From positions 317,552 through 381,551 of the forward strand of contig NZ_FPBF01000005.1 of NCBI RefSeq assembly GCF_900116615.1: 64,000 nucleotides of DNA, given 5' to 3'. This document shows, piece by piece, positions 1 to 8,091 of the stretch. Source of the stretch: Algoriphagus locisalis. GTDB lineage: Bacteria; Bacteroidota; Bacteroidia; Cytophagales; Cyclobacteriaceae. Positions within the stretch are counted from its first letter, which is position 1; the number at the start of each line of letters is the position of its first letter. The notes beneath the pieces were generated by a model. The model worked only from the letters and a program-made list of their open reading frames with translations. It was not told the DNA's origin and did not search any database. The translations under genes and the position numbers were made by a program.

Positions 1-467
1 TTCCTGATGCAGAAAGTGCCAAAATCAGTCCGCTAGCTCAGGAGCTTTTTAATTTTGCGGCAGTGGAGCGTGTTTTCATTGCTTCTAACTTTGTCACAGT
101 TACGAAGTCCGAGTCGGTAGAGTGGACGGAGATTCAGGGCATTGTCAGAGATCATATCAAGCAGTATTTGGAAGCTGGCAAAGCTCCAGTTCCGGTCGGA
201 TTTGATAAGGATCCGCTTTTCGATGAGAATGATTCGGAAGTGGTGAAAAAAATCAAGGGGATATTGGACGAGTACATTCGTCCGGCTGTAGAGCAAGATG
301 GTGGAGCGATCGTTTTCCATTCATTCCATGACGGTGTGGTAAAAGTACAACTACAGGGATCTTGTTCAGGTTGCCCTTCGAGCACAGTGACGTTAAAAGC
401 TGGCATCCAAAATCTTTTGACCAGAATGCTTCCTGAAGTGAAGGAAGTGGTAGCGGAAGGAGTTTAA
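1..467 (+). CDS. Nfu-type Fe-S cluster scaffold protein, 5' end outside the window
   Basis: The reading frame is open from the first base of the window, so this is a partial gene, and the GTG at 63 is an internal codon. The visible part holds the end of an Nfu N-terminal domain, then a NifU C-terminal domain with the CSGC motif (Cys codons at 363 and 372) that binds an Fe-S cluster between two monomers. Proteins of this family pass assembled clusters to target apoproteins in the cytosol. The gene is followed after 9 bp by the DUF3810 gene, so the two may be cotranscribed. Family assignment is firm; the N-terminal length is unknown. Confidence 0.9.
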   Translation, partial: PDAESAKISPLAQELFNFAAVERVFIASNFVTVTKSESVEWTEIQGIVRDHIKQYLEAGKAPVPVGFDKDPLFDENDSEVVKKIKGILDEYIRPAVEQDGGAIVFHSFHDGVVKVQLQGSCSGCPSSTVTLKAGIQNLLTRMLPEVKEVVAEGV

Positions 468-476
468 GCTTTTCTT

Positions 477-1550
477 ATGGGAAAAAGAGATTGGTCCTGG
501 GCGATTCTTGGAGTTATTGCTTTAGGGATACGCTATATGGCAGCTCAAAACCCGGAAGCTACAGATACTATTTATTCGAGAATTTTCTTTCCGGGAATCC
601 GGAATGTAATCGATATGACGCTGGGAAAACTGCCTTTTCCCAGCGTTTATTTATTTATCCTGTCGGTGATGTTGATCATCGGCATTTATATTTTTAGGCT
701 TCGCAAAAAGGCAGGTTGGAAAAATAGAGTTCTTTATTCCTTTCGTGCTTTGGCAAATGGACTTGGCGCTCTGATCTTCTTTTTTTTATTTCTTTGGGGA
801 TTCAACTATCAGCGCACACCAATCGTGGAACAGCTGGGTTTGCAGCCAAAAGCCATGAATCTAGATCAGCTGAAAAATGAGGTGCTGATCACACAGCGAC
901 TTGCTGTGCAATACCGCAACTCAATCTCAAGGGATACGGCAGCGATAGAAAGCATTTTGGATTACCCCGAACTTGAGCGCTTAGTCCGTAAAAATATTGC
1001 CGATAACCTGGATATGCTTGGCTTGAATTTTACCGGTCAGCCTAGGACCAAGCTTTTCCCCCCACCGGGATTTATGCGGAAAATGGGGATTTTGGGCATC
1101 TACTTTCCCTTTACCGGAGAGAGTTATATTGATCCAACTTTACACCCGCTGGAGCAGCCATTTACAGTAGCACATGAAATGGCGCACAGCTATGGAGTGA
1201 CTGATGAAGGAGAAGCTAACTTCATCGCCTGGGTGATCTGTACAAATAGCGATGATCAATTGCTTCGCTATTCCGGGCAGTTGAGATTGCTGATGTACCA
1301 GATCCGGGATTACTATAGAATGGCACCGGAAGACTACCGGGAATGGCTAAGGAATCTCGAGCCAGGAATCAGAAACGACATGATGTCCATCAAGCGAAAC
1401 AGTGATGCTATTCAGGCATTTTCATTGGAATTAAGTAGAAAGACAAACGATGTATTCTTGAAAACTCAGGGAGTAAAAGCAGGAATCAATAGCTATCAGC
1501 AATTGCCTAAACTTGCTTTTGCTTGGAGAGAGCGGATGAAGGATTTTTAA
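477..1550 (+). CDS. DUF3810 family membrane protein, putative zinc metallopeptidase
   Basis: This 357-residue protein has three hydrophobic segments in its first 120 residues (about 8-24, 59-74 and 94-110), then a soluble domain. That domain carries HEMAH at residues 233-237, an HExxH zinc-peptidase motif, followed by a DEGEANF stretch (243-249) that could supply the third zinc ligand. This matches the Bacteroidota family DUF3810, whose function is unknown. Peptidase activity is inferred from the motif only. It begins 9 bp after the nfu gene. No signal peptide cleavage site is evident, so the first segment is probably an anchor. Confidence 0.85.
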   Translation: MGKRDWSWAILGVIALGIRYMAAQNPEATDTIYSRIFFPGIRNVIDMTLGKLPFPSVYLFILSVMLIIGIYIFRLRKKAGWKNRVLYSFRALANGLGALIFFFLFLWGFNYQRTPIVEQLGLQPKAMNLDQLKNEVLITQRLAVQYRNSISRDTAAIESILDYPELERLVRKNIADNLDMLGLNFTGQPRTKLFPPPGFMRKMGILGIYFPFTGESYIDPTLHPLEQPFTVAHEMAHSYGVTDEGEANFIAWVICTNSDDQLLRYSGQLRLLMYQIRDYYRMAPEDYREWLRNLEPGIRNDMMSIKRNSDAIQAFSLELSRKTNDVFLKTQGVKAGINSYQQLPKLAFAWRERMKDF

Positions 1551-1691
1551 GGAGCTTGAGCTCACAGCATTTGCAACGGAGTTTTTCTCTAGATTTTTAT
1601 AAGCATGTTTCTCAAAAAATAGTAGTTTAGTTTTTGGATTGGCTTTTTGCTCCTTTATTGCTGATTATTTGATAAAACTTACTGCTTACTC

Positions 1692-2591
1692 ATGAAAATT
1701 GTCCTTTTCTTTTTGCTTATACTTTTTTCTAGTGCATCTTCTTTTGCCCAGATTACCATGGATACCGAGTACAAGGATGACGGTAGCATAGAATTATATG
1801 CAACAAACCCTGAAAATGCACCCTACACTGTTTTGATTGATGTGACAGCGCATTCGAATCTACTCCCCATAGGATCTTCAGGACTAGTGATAGCCCGTCC
1901 GGGCAGATCCAAAGTGACAACGCTGAAGCGTAGAACAGAGGGGCAAAGCACTAGCTTGCGCTATACTTATTCTTTCATCAAAGGAGATTATTTTGCAAAG
2001 AGCAAAGTAGAGCCTACCTACTTAATTCCACTTCCTGAAGGTACGTTGGCTACCGGAATACGCATGACCCATATAGAAAATCGCCTGCAACCCAAGGAAG
2101 AGAATACTGAGTATGTGGGGATTTCTTTCAGGTTTGATTTGCCTACCGAGATACGTGCTCCCCGCAAAGGGGTAGTCACTGCGATCAGCATGGAGCAGTA
2201 CGATGAGCAGCAAAACCTTGACTTTGACCGCTCGGAGAATTTTATCGAGCTTTTTCATGAAGATGGCTCGCTGACCAAAATCATGGTTTTGAGACCGGGA
2301 AGTCAGAGAGTGAAAGTAGGGCAGGTGGTTTTTCCGGGAGATGTTCTAGCTGATTCGGCTGGAGAAGAGTATGTATCTGGATTACATGTACGCTTAGTAA
2401 ATATGAAGCCGGTAAAAGACGGTACAAACAAGTTGAAATACTATCATGAACCTATGAAATTCATTTCCAAGGAAGGTGAATCAGACTTTCCTCAAATGAA
2501 AAAAGTAGCGGTGATTTATCCCGAGGAAATTGTGACTGCTGAAATGAGCAAGAAGGAAAAGAAAGCCTTTGTGGCAGAAACTCAGGATTGA
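1692..2591 (+). CDS. secreted M23-like (LytM fold) protein with degenerate metal site
   Basis: A clear signal peptide ends at about residue 19 (SSFA-Q). The second half follows the M23/LytM pattern: a lipoyl-like hairpin (RAPRKGVVTAIS), an ENFIELFHEDGS strand pair, then KVGQVVFPGDVLADSAG. The catalytic residues are not kept. The usual HLH near the end reads GLH, and the YxHL motif reads IMVL. It is therefore more likely a non-catalytic peptidoglycan-binding or regulatory relative of the M23 endopeptidases than an active enzyme. Its last codons overlap the convergent EamA gene by 10 bp, so the two transcripts share their 3' ends. Confidence 0.75.
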   Translation: MKIVLFFLLILFSSASSFAQITMDTEYKDDGSIELYATNPENAPYTVLIDVTAHSNLLPIGSSGLVIARPGRSKVTTLKRRTEGQSTSLRYTYSFIKGDYFAKSKVEPTYLIPLPEGTLATGIRMTHIENRLQPKEENTEYVGISFRFDLPTEIRAPRKGVVTAISMEQYDEQQNLDFDRSENFIELFHEDGSLTKIMVLRPGSQRVKVGQVVFPGDVLADSAGEEYVSGLHVRLVNMKPVKDGTNKLKYYHEPMKFISKEGESDFPQMKKVAVIYPEEIVTAEMSKKEKKAFVAETQD

Positions 2592-3517
2592 TTGATTTTC
2601 TTTCTATTGCCAAACCAAACACCGATAATTACTGCCACGATCCCTACGTAGTGACCGAAAAGTAGCACTTCTCCGTCCAGTACTCCCCAGAAGATGGCTA
2701 CGATTGGAATAAGATAAGTCACTGAGGAAGCAAAGACAGGGGTTGCAGTCTTCACCATTACATTGAAAATGATTAGTGCTATCGCTGTTCCCATCACCCC
2801 CAGCAAGGTGATGTATCCTAATGCCGGCAGCGCGCCATCGATATTCACGACTTTGTAGGAAAACTGTGTGCCTGCCATTAAATAGATTAGCGCCATTGGC
2901 AAAACCATGATCAGTGAGATCGCTGTGATCTCAATTGGTTTCAGTTTTTGAAAGCGGTATTTGATGATATTCAGATTGAATCCATAGCAAATACAGGCCA
3001 AAATCACATAAAAAGCATACGAGTTGATACCTGTAAATGCCCCAAATCCAGAGCCTTCTTTTACGGTAACCAGAATAAAAACACCAATAAACGCTATGGC
3101 CAGACCAATTCCGTTTCTTCGGGTGATTTTAGACTGAAAAAACAGAGCGCCAATAACAACAACCGCCAATGGAGTGAGCGCATTAAGGACACCGGTTAGC
3201 GAGCTACTGAGCTGAGTTTGTGCTTTTGCAAAAAGAAATGCAGGAATGAAGCTTCCAACCAGCCCGACGATAATCAGGTTTTTGATCTGAGTTTTATCGA
3301 GGTTTTTGATTCTTGGAATAGAAAGTGGCAATAGAAAAGTGGCAGCAGCGACGATTCTATAGGCTCCTACTTCGCCTGGGGAAAATACTTCCAGCCCTCT
3401 TTTGATAAGAATAAATGAACTTCCCCAAATAAGGGATAGAAGAATGAGTAACCCCCAGTTTTTGAGGTTGCTGTCGTTGGTGGTAGTTGACATTGGCATA
3501 AATGGGACATTGCCCAC
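2582..3517 (-). CDS. EamA/DMT superfamily permease
   Basis: About ten hydrophobic helices in two homologous halves, with a conserved N-terminal stretch (GLLILLSLIWGSSFILIKRGLE) typical of EamA (RhaT/YdcZ-like) transporters of the drug/metabolite superfamily. The protein lies in the cytoplasmic membrane; its substrate cannot be predicted. The longest frame starts at 3517, but Met codons nine residues or fewer downstream (MPMSTTT) are equally possible starts. It converges on and overlaps the M23-like gene. Confidence 0.87.
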   Translation of the reverse strand: MGNVPFMPMSTTTNDSNLKNWGLLILLSLIWGSSFILIKRGLEVFSPGEVGAYRIVAAATFLLPLSIPRIKNLDKTQIKNLIIVGLVGSFIPAFLFAKAQTQLSSSLTGVLNALTPLAVVVIGALFFQSKITRRNGIGLAIAFIGVFILVTVKEGSGFGAFTGINSYAFYVILACICYGFNLNIIKYRFQKLKPIEITAISLIMVLPMALIYLMAGTQFSYKVVNIDGALPALGYITLLGVMGTAIALIIFNVMVKTATPVFASSVTYLIPIVAIFWGVLDGEVLLFGHYVGIVAVIIGVWFGNRKKINQS

Positions 3518-3676
3518 TTACAAAGGAAGCAAAAGCAAAGAAAAATTCGTGAAAAAATTAGCAGGAGTTGTACACTGGAGTCAATCTTTGAATCTGATGC
3601 TTTTGTCGAGCTATTAAAAAAGCAATGTTAAACAGTTTTTTGGGGTATAAGCTAAATAATATTAGTATTTAGTAAG

Positions 3677-3741
3677 TTTTTAAGGTTATATCCGTAAAAA
3701 TATATTTTTAATACTTACTTTTATGGTTATAACCTTAAAAA
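3677..3741. repeat. 13-bp perfect inverted repeat spanning the start codon of the first DUF4143 gene
   Basis: The arms at 3677-3689 (TTTTTAAGGTTAT) and 3729-3741 (ATAACCTTAAAAA) are exact reverse complements, and the ATG at 3723 lies between them. The 16-bp perfect palindrome TAAAAATATATTTTTA occupies 3695-3710, and GGTTATAACC at 3725-3734 is itself palindromic. The structure could be an autoregulatory operator or an RNA hairpin hiding the start. It is seen directly; its function is not known. Confidence 0.7.
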
Positions 3742-4958
3742 GAATGATAGCAAGAGCGACTTATTTCGAGCAGTTACGGGAATTCATTGACAAACCGCAG
3801 ATTAAAATCCTGACTGGGATCAGAAGAAGCGGTAAGTCAACTGCATTATTGCTGCTTAAAGAAGAGTTATTAGCTAGAAGTATTGACGGTCACCTAATTA
3901 TTCATATTAATTTAGAAAGTTTTGTGTTCTCTGATTTGCGTACAGCTACTCAACTTTATAGATATGTTGAGGAGAAAGTACAAAAAGGTAAAAGAGCCTA
4001 TTTGCTTCTGGATGAGATCCAAGAGGTGGATGGCTGGGAGAAAGCAATAAATTCAATGTTGGTAGATTTTGATGTAGATATTTACCTCACTGGTTCCAAT
4101 TCTCATCTTTTGTCCTCAGAATTGGCCACCTATTTGGCAGGACGCTTTGTAGAGATGCCAGTATATACGCTGTCCTTTGCCGAATATTTACAATTCCGAA
4201 CTGCTTATTTCCCAGGTGATTCAACTGATAGAAAATCGGCTTTTATGGCTTATTTGAGAGTGGGAGGTTTTCCGGTGCTACATACGGCAAATTATTCAAT
4301 AGAAACGGCATACAAAGTTGTGTATGATATATATTCTTCTGTTATACTTCGGGATACAGTTCAGCGCTACAAAATAAGGGATGTGGAATTGCTAGAGCGG
4401 ATTGTGAAATATGCTATTGATAATATAGGTAATACTTTTTCGGGAAAGAATGTGGCAGACTATTTCAAAAGTCAGCAACGAAAAATTGATCTCAATACAG
4501 TTTATAATTACTTGACAGCTTTAGAGGGTGCCTTTATTTTATACCGGGCTTCACGGTACGATATTAAAGGAAAAGAAATCTTAAAAACCCAAGAAAAATT
4601 TTACTTGAGCGATGTGGGATTGCTTTATGCTACGATGGGGTATCGAGATAGGATGATCTCAGGGATTTTGGAAAATATAGTTTTCCTTGAATTAAAAAGA
4701 AGAGGATATGCTGTGTTTGTAGGAAAATTTCTTGATAAGGAAATTGATTTTATCGCCGAAAAGAAAGGCCAAAAGATATATGTGCAGGTAGCCTATAAGC
4801 TAGAGAGTGAACAGACTGTAGAAAGGGAGTTTTCTAGTCTTTTAGCCATTCAAGATCAATTTCCGAAATATGTAGTGACACTGGATGACTTCTGGAAAGA
4901 AGCTGTGGAGGGCGTTCAGCATGTACACTTATCCGATTTTTTACTTCAAAGTTTTTGA
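3723..4958 (+). CDS. AAA ATPase with DUF4143 domain (copy 1)
   Basis: The 411-residue protein has an N-terminal AAA_14-type ATPase domain with Walker A GIRRSGKST (32-40), Walker B LLLDEIQE (94-101) and a sensor-like LTGSNSHLL. A winged-helix region follows, then a C-terminal DUF4143 domain ending in a restriction-nuclease-like segment (KEIDFIAEKKGQKIYVQVAYK). Such single-gene ATPases are widespread in Bacteroidota and archaea, without an agreed function. It stands alone between an EamA gene and dusB. It keeps the D/E-xK-like residues (EIDF...VQVAYK) that in this fold can bind metal. Nuclease activity is speculation. Confidence 0.88.
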   Translation: MVITLKRMIARATYFEQLREFIDKPQIKILTGIRRSGKSTALLLLKEELLARSIDGHLIIHINLESFVFSDLRTATQLYRYVEEKVQKGKRAYLLLDEIQEVDGWEKAINSMLVDFDVDIYLTGSNSHLLSSELATYLAGRFVEMPVYTLSFAEYLQFRTAYFPGDSTDRKSAFMAYLRVGGFPVLHTANYSIETAYKVVYDIYSSVILRDTVQRYKIRDVELLERIVKYAIDNIGNTFSGKNVADYFKSQQRKIDLNTVYNYLTALEGAFILYRASRYDIKGKEILKTQEKFYLSDVGLLYATMGYRDRMISGILENIVFLELKRRGYAVFVGKFLDKEIDFIAEKKGQKIYVQVAYKLESEQTVEREFSSLLAIQDQFPKYVVTLDDFWKEAVEGVQHVHLSDFLLQSF

Positions 4959-5039
4959 TTTGTTGGATGAACAGAAAAGGTGGCAAAGCAGAATCTTACC
5001 TTCCAACTTTACCACTTTCCGCCTTTTTAACTCTGTTTT

Positions 5040-6029
5040 CTAAAAAACGTGATCTGCATAGACATCAGAAACTTGCTCCAAAATCTCGCAAACATGTTCG
5101 TACGTTTCTGCAGTGACCATTTCAGCTCGGTATTGTTTGAAATTAGGCATACCACGGAAGTAATTGGTGTAATGTCTTCTCATTTCGAGAATACCTAATT
5201 TGTCTCCTTTCCACTGAACTGAAAAGTCTAAGTGTTTCTTTGCGACAGCTATTCTTTCTTCCAGACCAGGAGCAGCTAGTTTTTCGCCTGTGGCTAAGAA
5301 GTGCTTAATCTCATTGAAAATCCATGGGTAGCCGATCGATGCTCTTCCTATCATCATGCCATCGACGTTGTACTTGTTTTTATATTCCAGTGCCTTCTCA
5401 GGTGAGTCTATGTCCCCATTTCCAAAAACAGGAATATGTAAACGTGGATTTTCTTTCACCATATTCAGGTAGCTCCAATCTGCTTCGCCTTTATACATTT
5501 GAGCCCTGGTACGGGCGTGAATGCTGATGGCTTGAATTCCCACGTCTTGGAGACGCTCAGCCACTTCCACGATTCGGATGGTGTTATTGTCCCAGCCAAG
5601 GCGGGTTTTTACAGTCACCGGGATATTAACGGCTTTAACGATTTCGGCAGTCATGGAAACCATCTTGTCGATGTCCAAAAGAATCCCGGCACCAGCACCT
5701 TTGCATGCGACTTTGTTAACCGGGCAACCATAATTGATATCCAAAATGTCCGGCTGAGCTTCTTCTACTATAGCTGCAGCTTCACGCATGGAGTCAATCT
5801 CATTTCCGAAAATCTGAATACCAATTGGCTTCTCATAATCGAAAATATCGAGCTTGGCCACGCTTTTGGCAGCATCACGAATCAATCCCTCTGAGCTGAT
5901 AAATTCTGTGTACATGAGGTCTGCACCATTCTCTTTGCATACTGCTCTGAACGGCGGATCACTGACATCTTCCATCGGTGCAAGCAACAATGGGAAGTCC
6001 CCTAACTCCAAGTTTCCTATCTTAACCAC
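5040..6029 (-). CDS. dusB: tRNA-dihydrouridine synthase, DusB-like
   Basis: FMN-dependent enzyme that reduces specific uridines of tRNA to dihydrouridine. At 329 residues it has the expected length. It carries the Dus signature: an N-terminal LAPMEDVSDPPFR phosphate/FMN segment, the catalytic cysteine in INYGCPVNKV, VTVKTRLGWD, the SIHARTR segment and GNGDI for FMN binding. The start lies 37 bp from the divergent CPBP protease gene, so the two share a promoter region. The best match in the family is DusB; the modified positions in tRNA cannot be deduced. Confidence 0.93.
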   Translation of the reverse strand: MVKIGNLELGDFPLLLAPMEDVSDPPFRAVCKENGADLMYTEFISSEGLIRDAAKSVAKLDIFDYEKPIGIQIFGNEIDSMREAAAIVEEAQPDILDINYGCPVNKVACKGAGAGILLDIDKMVSMTAEIVKAVNIPVTVKTRLGWDNNTIRIVEVAERLQDVGIQAISIHARTRAQMYKGEADWSYLNMVKENPRLHIPVFGNGDIDSPEKALEYKNKYNVDGMMIGRASIGYPWIFNEIKHFLATGEKLAAPGLEERIAVAKKHLDFSVQWKGDKLGILEMRRHYTNYFRGMPNFKQYRAEMVTAETYEHVCEILEQVSDVYADHVF

Positions 6030-6038
6030 TTCTTATTT

Positions 6039-6058
6039 TAAATTTGCGCGTAAATTTA
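6039..6058 (+). promoter_or_regulatory. putative -7 box and inverted repeat between dusB and the CPBP gene
   Basis: TAAATTTG at 6039-6046 matches the Bacteroidota -7 consensus TAnnTTTG and would drive the CPBP gene starting at 6067. It lies in an inverted repeat (TAAATTT at 6039-6045, AAATTTA at 6052-6058). The right arm also gives a near-match -7 box for dusB on the opposite strand. No clear -33 TTG was seen. Confidence 0.45.
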
Positions 6059-6066
6059 CCTCAATT

Positions 6067-7017
6067 ATGGAGATATACGAAACAGAATCAGAAATAGCCA
6101 AACGAAAGAGTTGGCTTTTGTCCTTGATAGTCATCGTTTTAGTAACGATAGGGGTTTTGATAGTTCTACAGGTAGTAGCGCTTGGAGTAGCTCCTTATCT
6201 CTTTAATATCACCATAGAAGAGATCATGGGCTTGATTACAGGAGATTATTCTCCACAAAACGGGCGAATGGCAATGTTTTTTGTGCAGGGTATTGGATCT
6301 GGAATTGGACTTTGGGTTGCTGCTTATGTTATTATGCATTTTATAGACAAAGCGGATCTTCACTGGGAAGTCCAATTTTCAAGATTTAATCTCGTAGGAG
6401 CAGGATTAGTTCTATTAGTTTGCTTGGCAGGGATGTTATTCAATACGTTATTAATCTATTTCAATTCTCAGCTTGTTTTGCCTGAATTTATGTCTGGAAT
6501 AGAATCCTGGATGAGAGATATGGAAACCCAGACGATGGAGTTGACTAAGTTTCTTACCGATTTCCAGACGATTCCAGAATTGTTGACAGGTCTTGTAGTG
6601 ATAGGTTTGCTAGCAGGAATTGGTGAAGAGATGTTTTTCAGGGGCCTGATTCAACCCAAGATGCATCTATATACTGGAAATGCTCATGCAGGTGTATGGG
6701 TAACGGCTTTTATTTTCTCCGCTATTCACCTTCAATTTTATGGTTTTCTGCCCCGATTATTTTTAGGTGGGATGTTTGGGTACCTTTATTACTATTCTGG
6801 AAGTCTTACCTATCCTATTATAGCCCATATTGCGAACAACTCGATCACCGTACTGATGGTCTATGCGGCAAATCAAGGCATGATAGATTTTGATTTGGAG
6901 TCCACAGACACAGTGTCTTATCCGGCTGCTTTAATTGGATTATTGGTTCTTTTGGCTGGAATCTTTTACTTTAAGAAAATAAATAAACCCAATGGAGAAC
7001 TGGAACAAGGTATTTGA
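6067..7017 (+). CDS. CPBP family intramembrane glutamic endopeptidase
   Basis: The open frame extends upstream into dusB, but the ATG at 6067 is the likely start because it lies just after the putative -7 box and outside dusB. The 316-residue product has about eight membrane helices and the three motifs of the CPBP (Abi/CAAX protease) family: EExxxR in GIGEEMFFRG, FxxxH in FSAIH, and HxxxN in AHIANN. Members cleave within the membrane; the substrate here is unknown. It overlaps the next gene by 26 bp and so begins a run of three overlapping genes ending with cdsA. Confidence 0.88.
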   Translation: MEIYETESEIAKRKSWLLSLIVIVLVTIGVLIVLQVVALGVAPYLFNITIEEIMGLITGDYSPQNGRMAMFFVQGIGSGIGLWVAAYVIMHFIDKADLHWEVQFSRFNLVGAGLVLLVCLAGMLFNTLLIYFNSQLVLPEFMSGIESWMRDMETQTMELTKFLTDFQTIPELLTGLVVIGLLAGIGEEMFFRGLIQPKMHLYTGNAHAGVWVTAFIFSAIHLQFYGFLPRLFLGGMFGYLYYYSGSLTYPIIAHIANNSITVLMVYAANQGMIDFDLESTDTVSYPAALIGLLVLLAGIFYFKKINKPNGELEQGI

Positions 7018-7198
7018 AAGCACAATGCAAGTAAGAGCGGAGATTGTGAAAGGAGTCTTGGAAGAGCATCAAATTCAAGCTGTAGTATTAAATAAAAAAG
7101 AGACTATTTATCAGATTTTCGGGAACTATGAAGTGCTAGTTCAGCAGAAAGATTTGATCATGGCGAATAACCTTATCCAGAATGAGATCACGTTTTAG
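6992..7198 (+). CDS. DUF2007 small protein
   Basis: A 68-residue soluble protein whose pattern (WNKVFESTMQVRAEIVKGVLE, then a YEVLVQQKDL strand) matches DUF2007, a small family with a ferredoxin-like fold annotated as putative signal transducing protein. It overlaps the CPBP gene by 26 bp and cdsA by 17 bp, which points to translational coupling. No catalytic residues are recognised and the role is unknown. Confidence 0.8.
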   Translation: MENWNKVFESTMQVRAEIVKGVLEEHQIQAVVLNKKETIYQIFGNYEVLVQQKDLIMANNLIQNEITF

Positions 7199-8021
7199 TA
7201 TCAATAACTACAGCAATCTGGGGCAGAGGGCCATCACGGGGTTGCTTGGAGCATTGGTCATAGTGGGAGGTTGTATCTATTCGGAATACACGTATTTCTT
7301 GGTTTTCGCGGGGATTCTCGGGTTTTCGCAAATGGAGTTCTATAAACTCAGTGGACTCGATGGGATGCTGCCTTTAAAAAGCTTTGGGACTTTTCTGGGC
7401 TTAATGATTTTCTGTCTCACCTTTTTGGTCGAGCAGGAGCATCTTTCGAGTAAATACTTCTTTCTGATCTTCCCTATCGTCTCTCTTACCTTTTTTATTA
7501 AGCTTTATCGCAAAACAGACAAAAAACCATTCACAGGCGTAGCATATACTTTTTTGGGTCTTTTCTATGTGGCAGTACCCTTTTCCCTTCTAAATCTTGC
7601 AGTATTTTCAGTAGAAGCCACTTATAATTATGAGATCATCATTGGGTGTTTGCTGATACTTTGGGCCAGTGACACTGGAGCCTATTTTGCGGGAACAAAA
7701 TTTGGTAAGACTAAGTTATTCGAGCGAGTTTCACCAAAGAAGTCCTGGGAGGGATTTTTGGGAGGAGCTTTTTCAGCAATAGGAGTGGCATTTATCCTTA
7801 CCAGATACTTTCACATAATTGAGGATTGGAAGTGGTTGGTGATTGCAGGAATAATCATCATCGCCGGGACCTATGGTGATCTGATTGAATCGCTTTTCAA
7901 GCGATCGATTGAGATCAAAGACTCCGGTAGAGGACTGCCTGGGCATGGAGGATTTATGGATCGTTTTGACGGATTGTTACTTTCGGCCCCATTTATTACG
8001 GCCTTTTTGAAAATATTCTAA
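7182..8021 (+). CDS. cdsA: phosphatidate cytidylyltransferase
   Basis: Makes CDP-diacylglycerol from CTP and phosphatidic acid in the cytoplasmic membrane, the entry point to phospholipid synthesis. The 279-residue protein has about eight hydrophobic helices, the SPKKSWEGFLGG segment, and the C-terminal CdsA signature around GDLIESLFKRSIEIKDSG...PGHGGFMDRFD. It is the last of three overlapping genes. psd lies 1.4 kb downstream on the same strand, beyond the glutamate dehydrogenase gene. Confidence 0.94.
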   Translation: MRSRFSINNYSNLGQRAITGLLGALVIVGGCIYSEYTYFLVFAGILGFSQMEFYKLSGLDGMLPLKSFGTFLGLMIFCLTFLVEQEHLSSKYFFLIFPIVSLTFFIKLYRKTDKKPFTGVAYTFLGLFYVAVPFSLLNLAVFSVEATYNYEIIIGCLLILWASDTGAYFAGTKFGKTKLFERVSPKKSWEGFLGGAFSAIGVAFILTRYFHIIEDWKWLVIAGIIIIAGTYGDLIESLFKRSIEIKDSGRGLPGHGGFMDRFDGLLLSAPFITAFLKIF

Positions 8022-8091
8022 TTTGAACCCTTCTTGATTGAAAATCTGATTAATATTGCACCGCATTTGAATAACTAAATCAAACCCGAAT

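Noticed and set aside
4959..5039. Duplication scar around the first DUF4143 gene like that at prfC
   Set aside because: I compared the flanks at 3518-3722 and 4959-5060 and found no shared stretch longer than chance; the same holds for the flanks of the second copy.
5499..5894. 131-codon plus-strand frame inside dusB
   Set aside because: Antisense to a well-conserved Dus gene, with no independent support.
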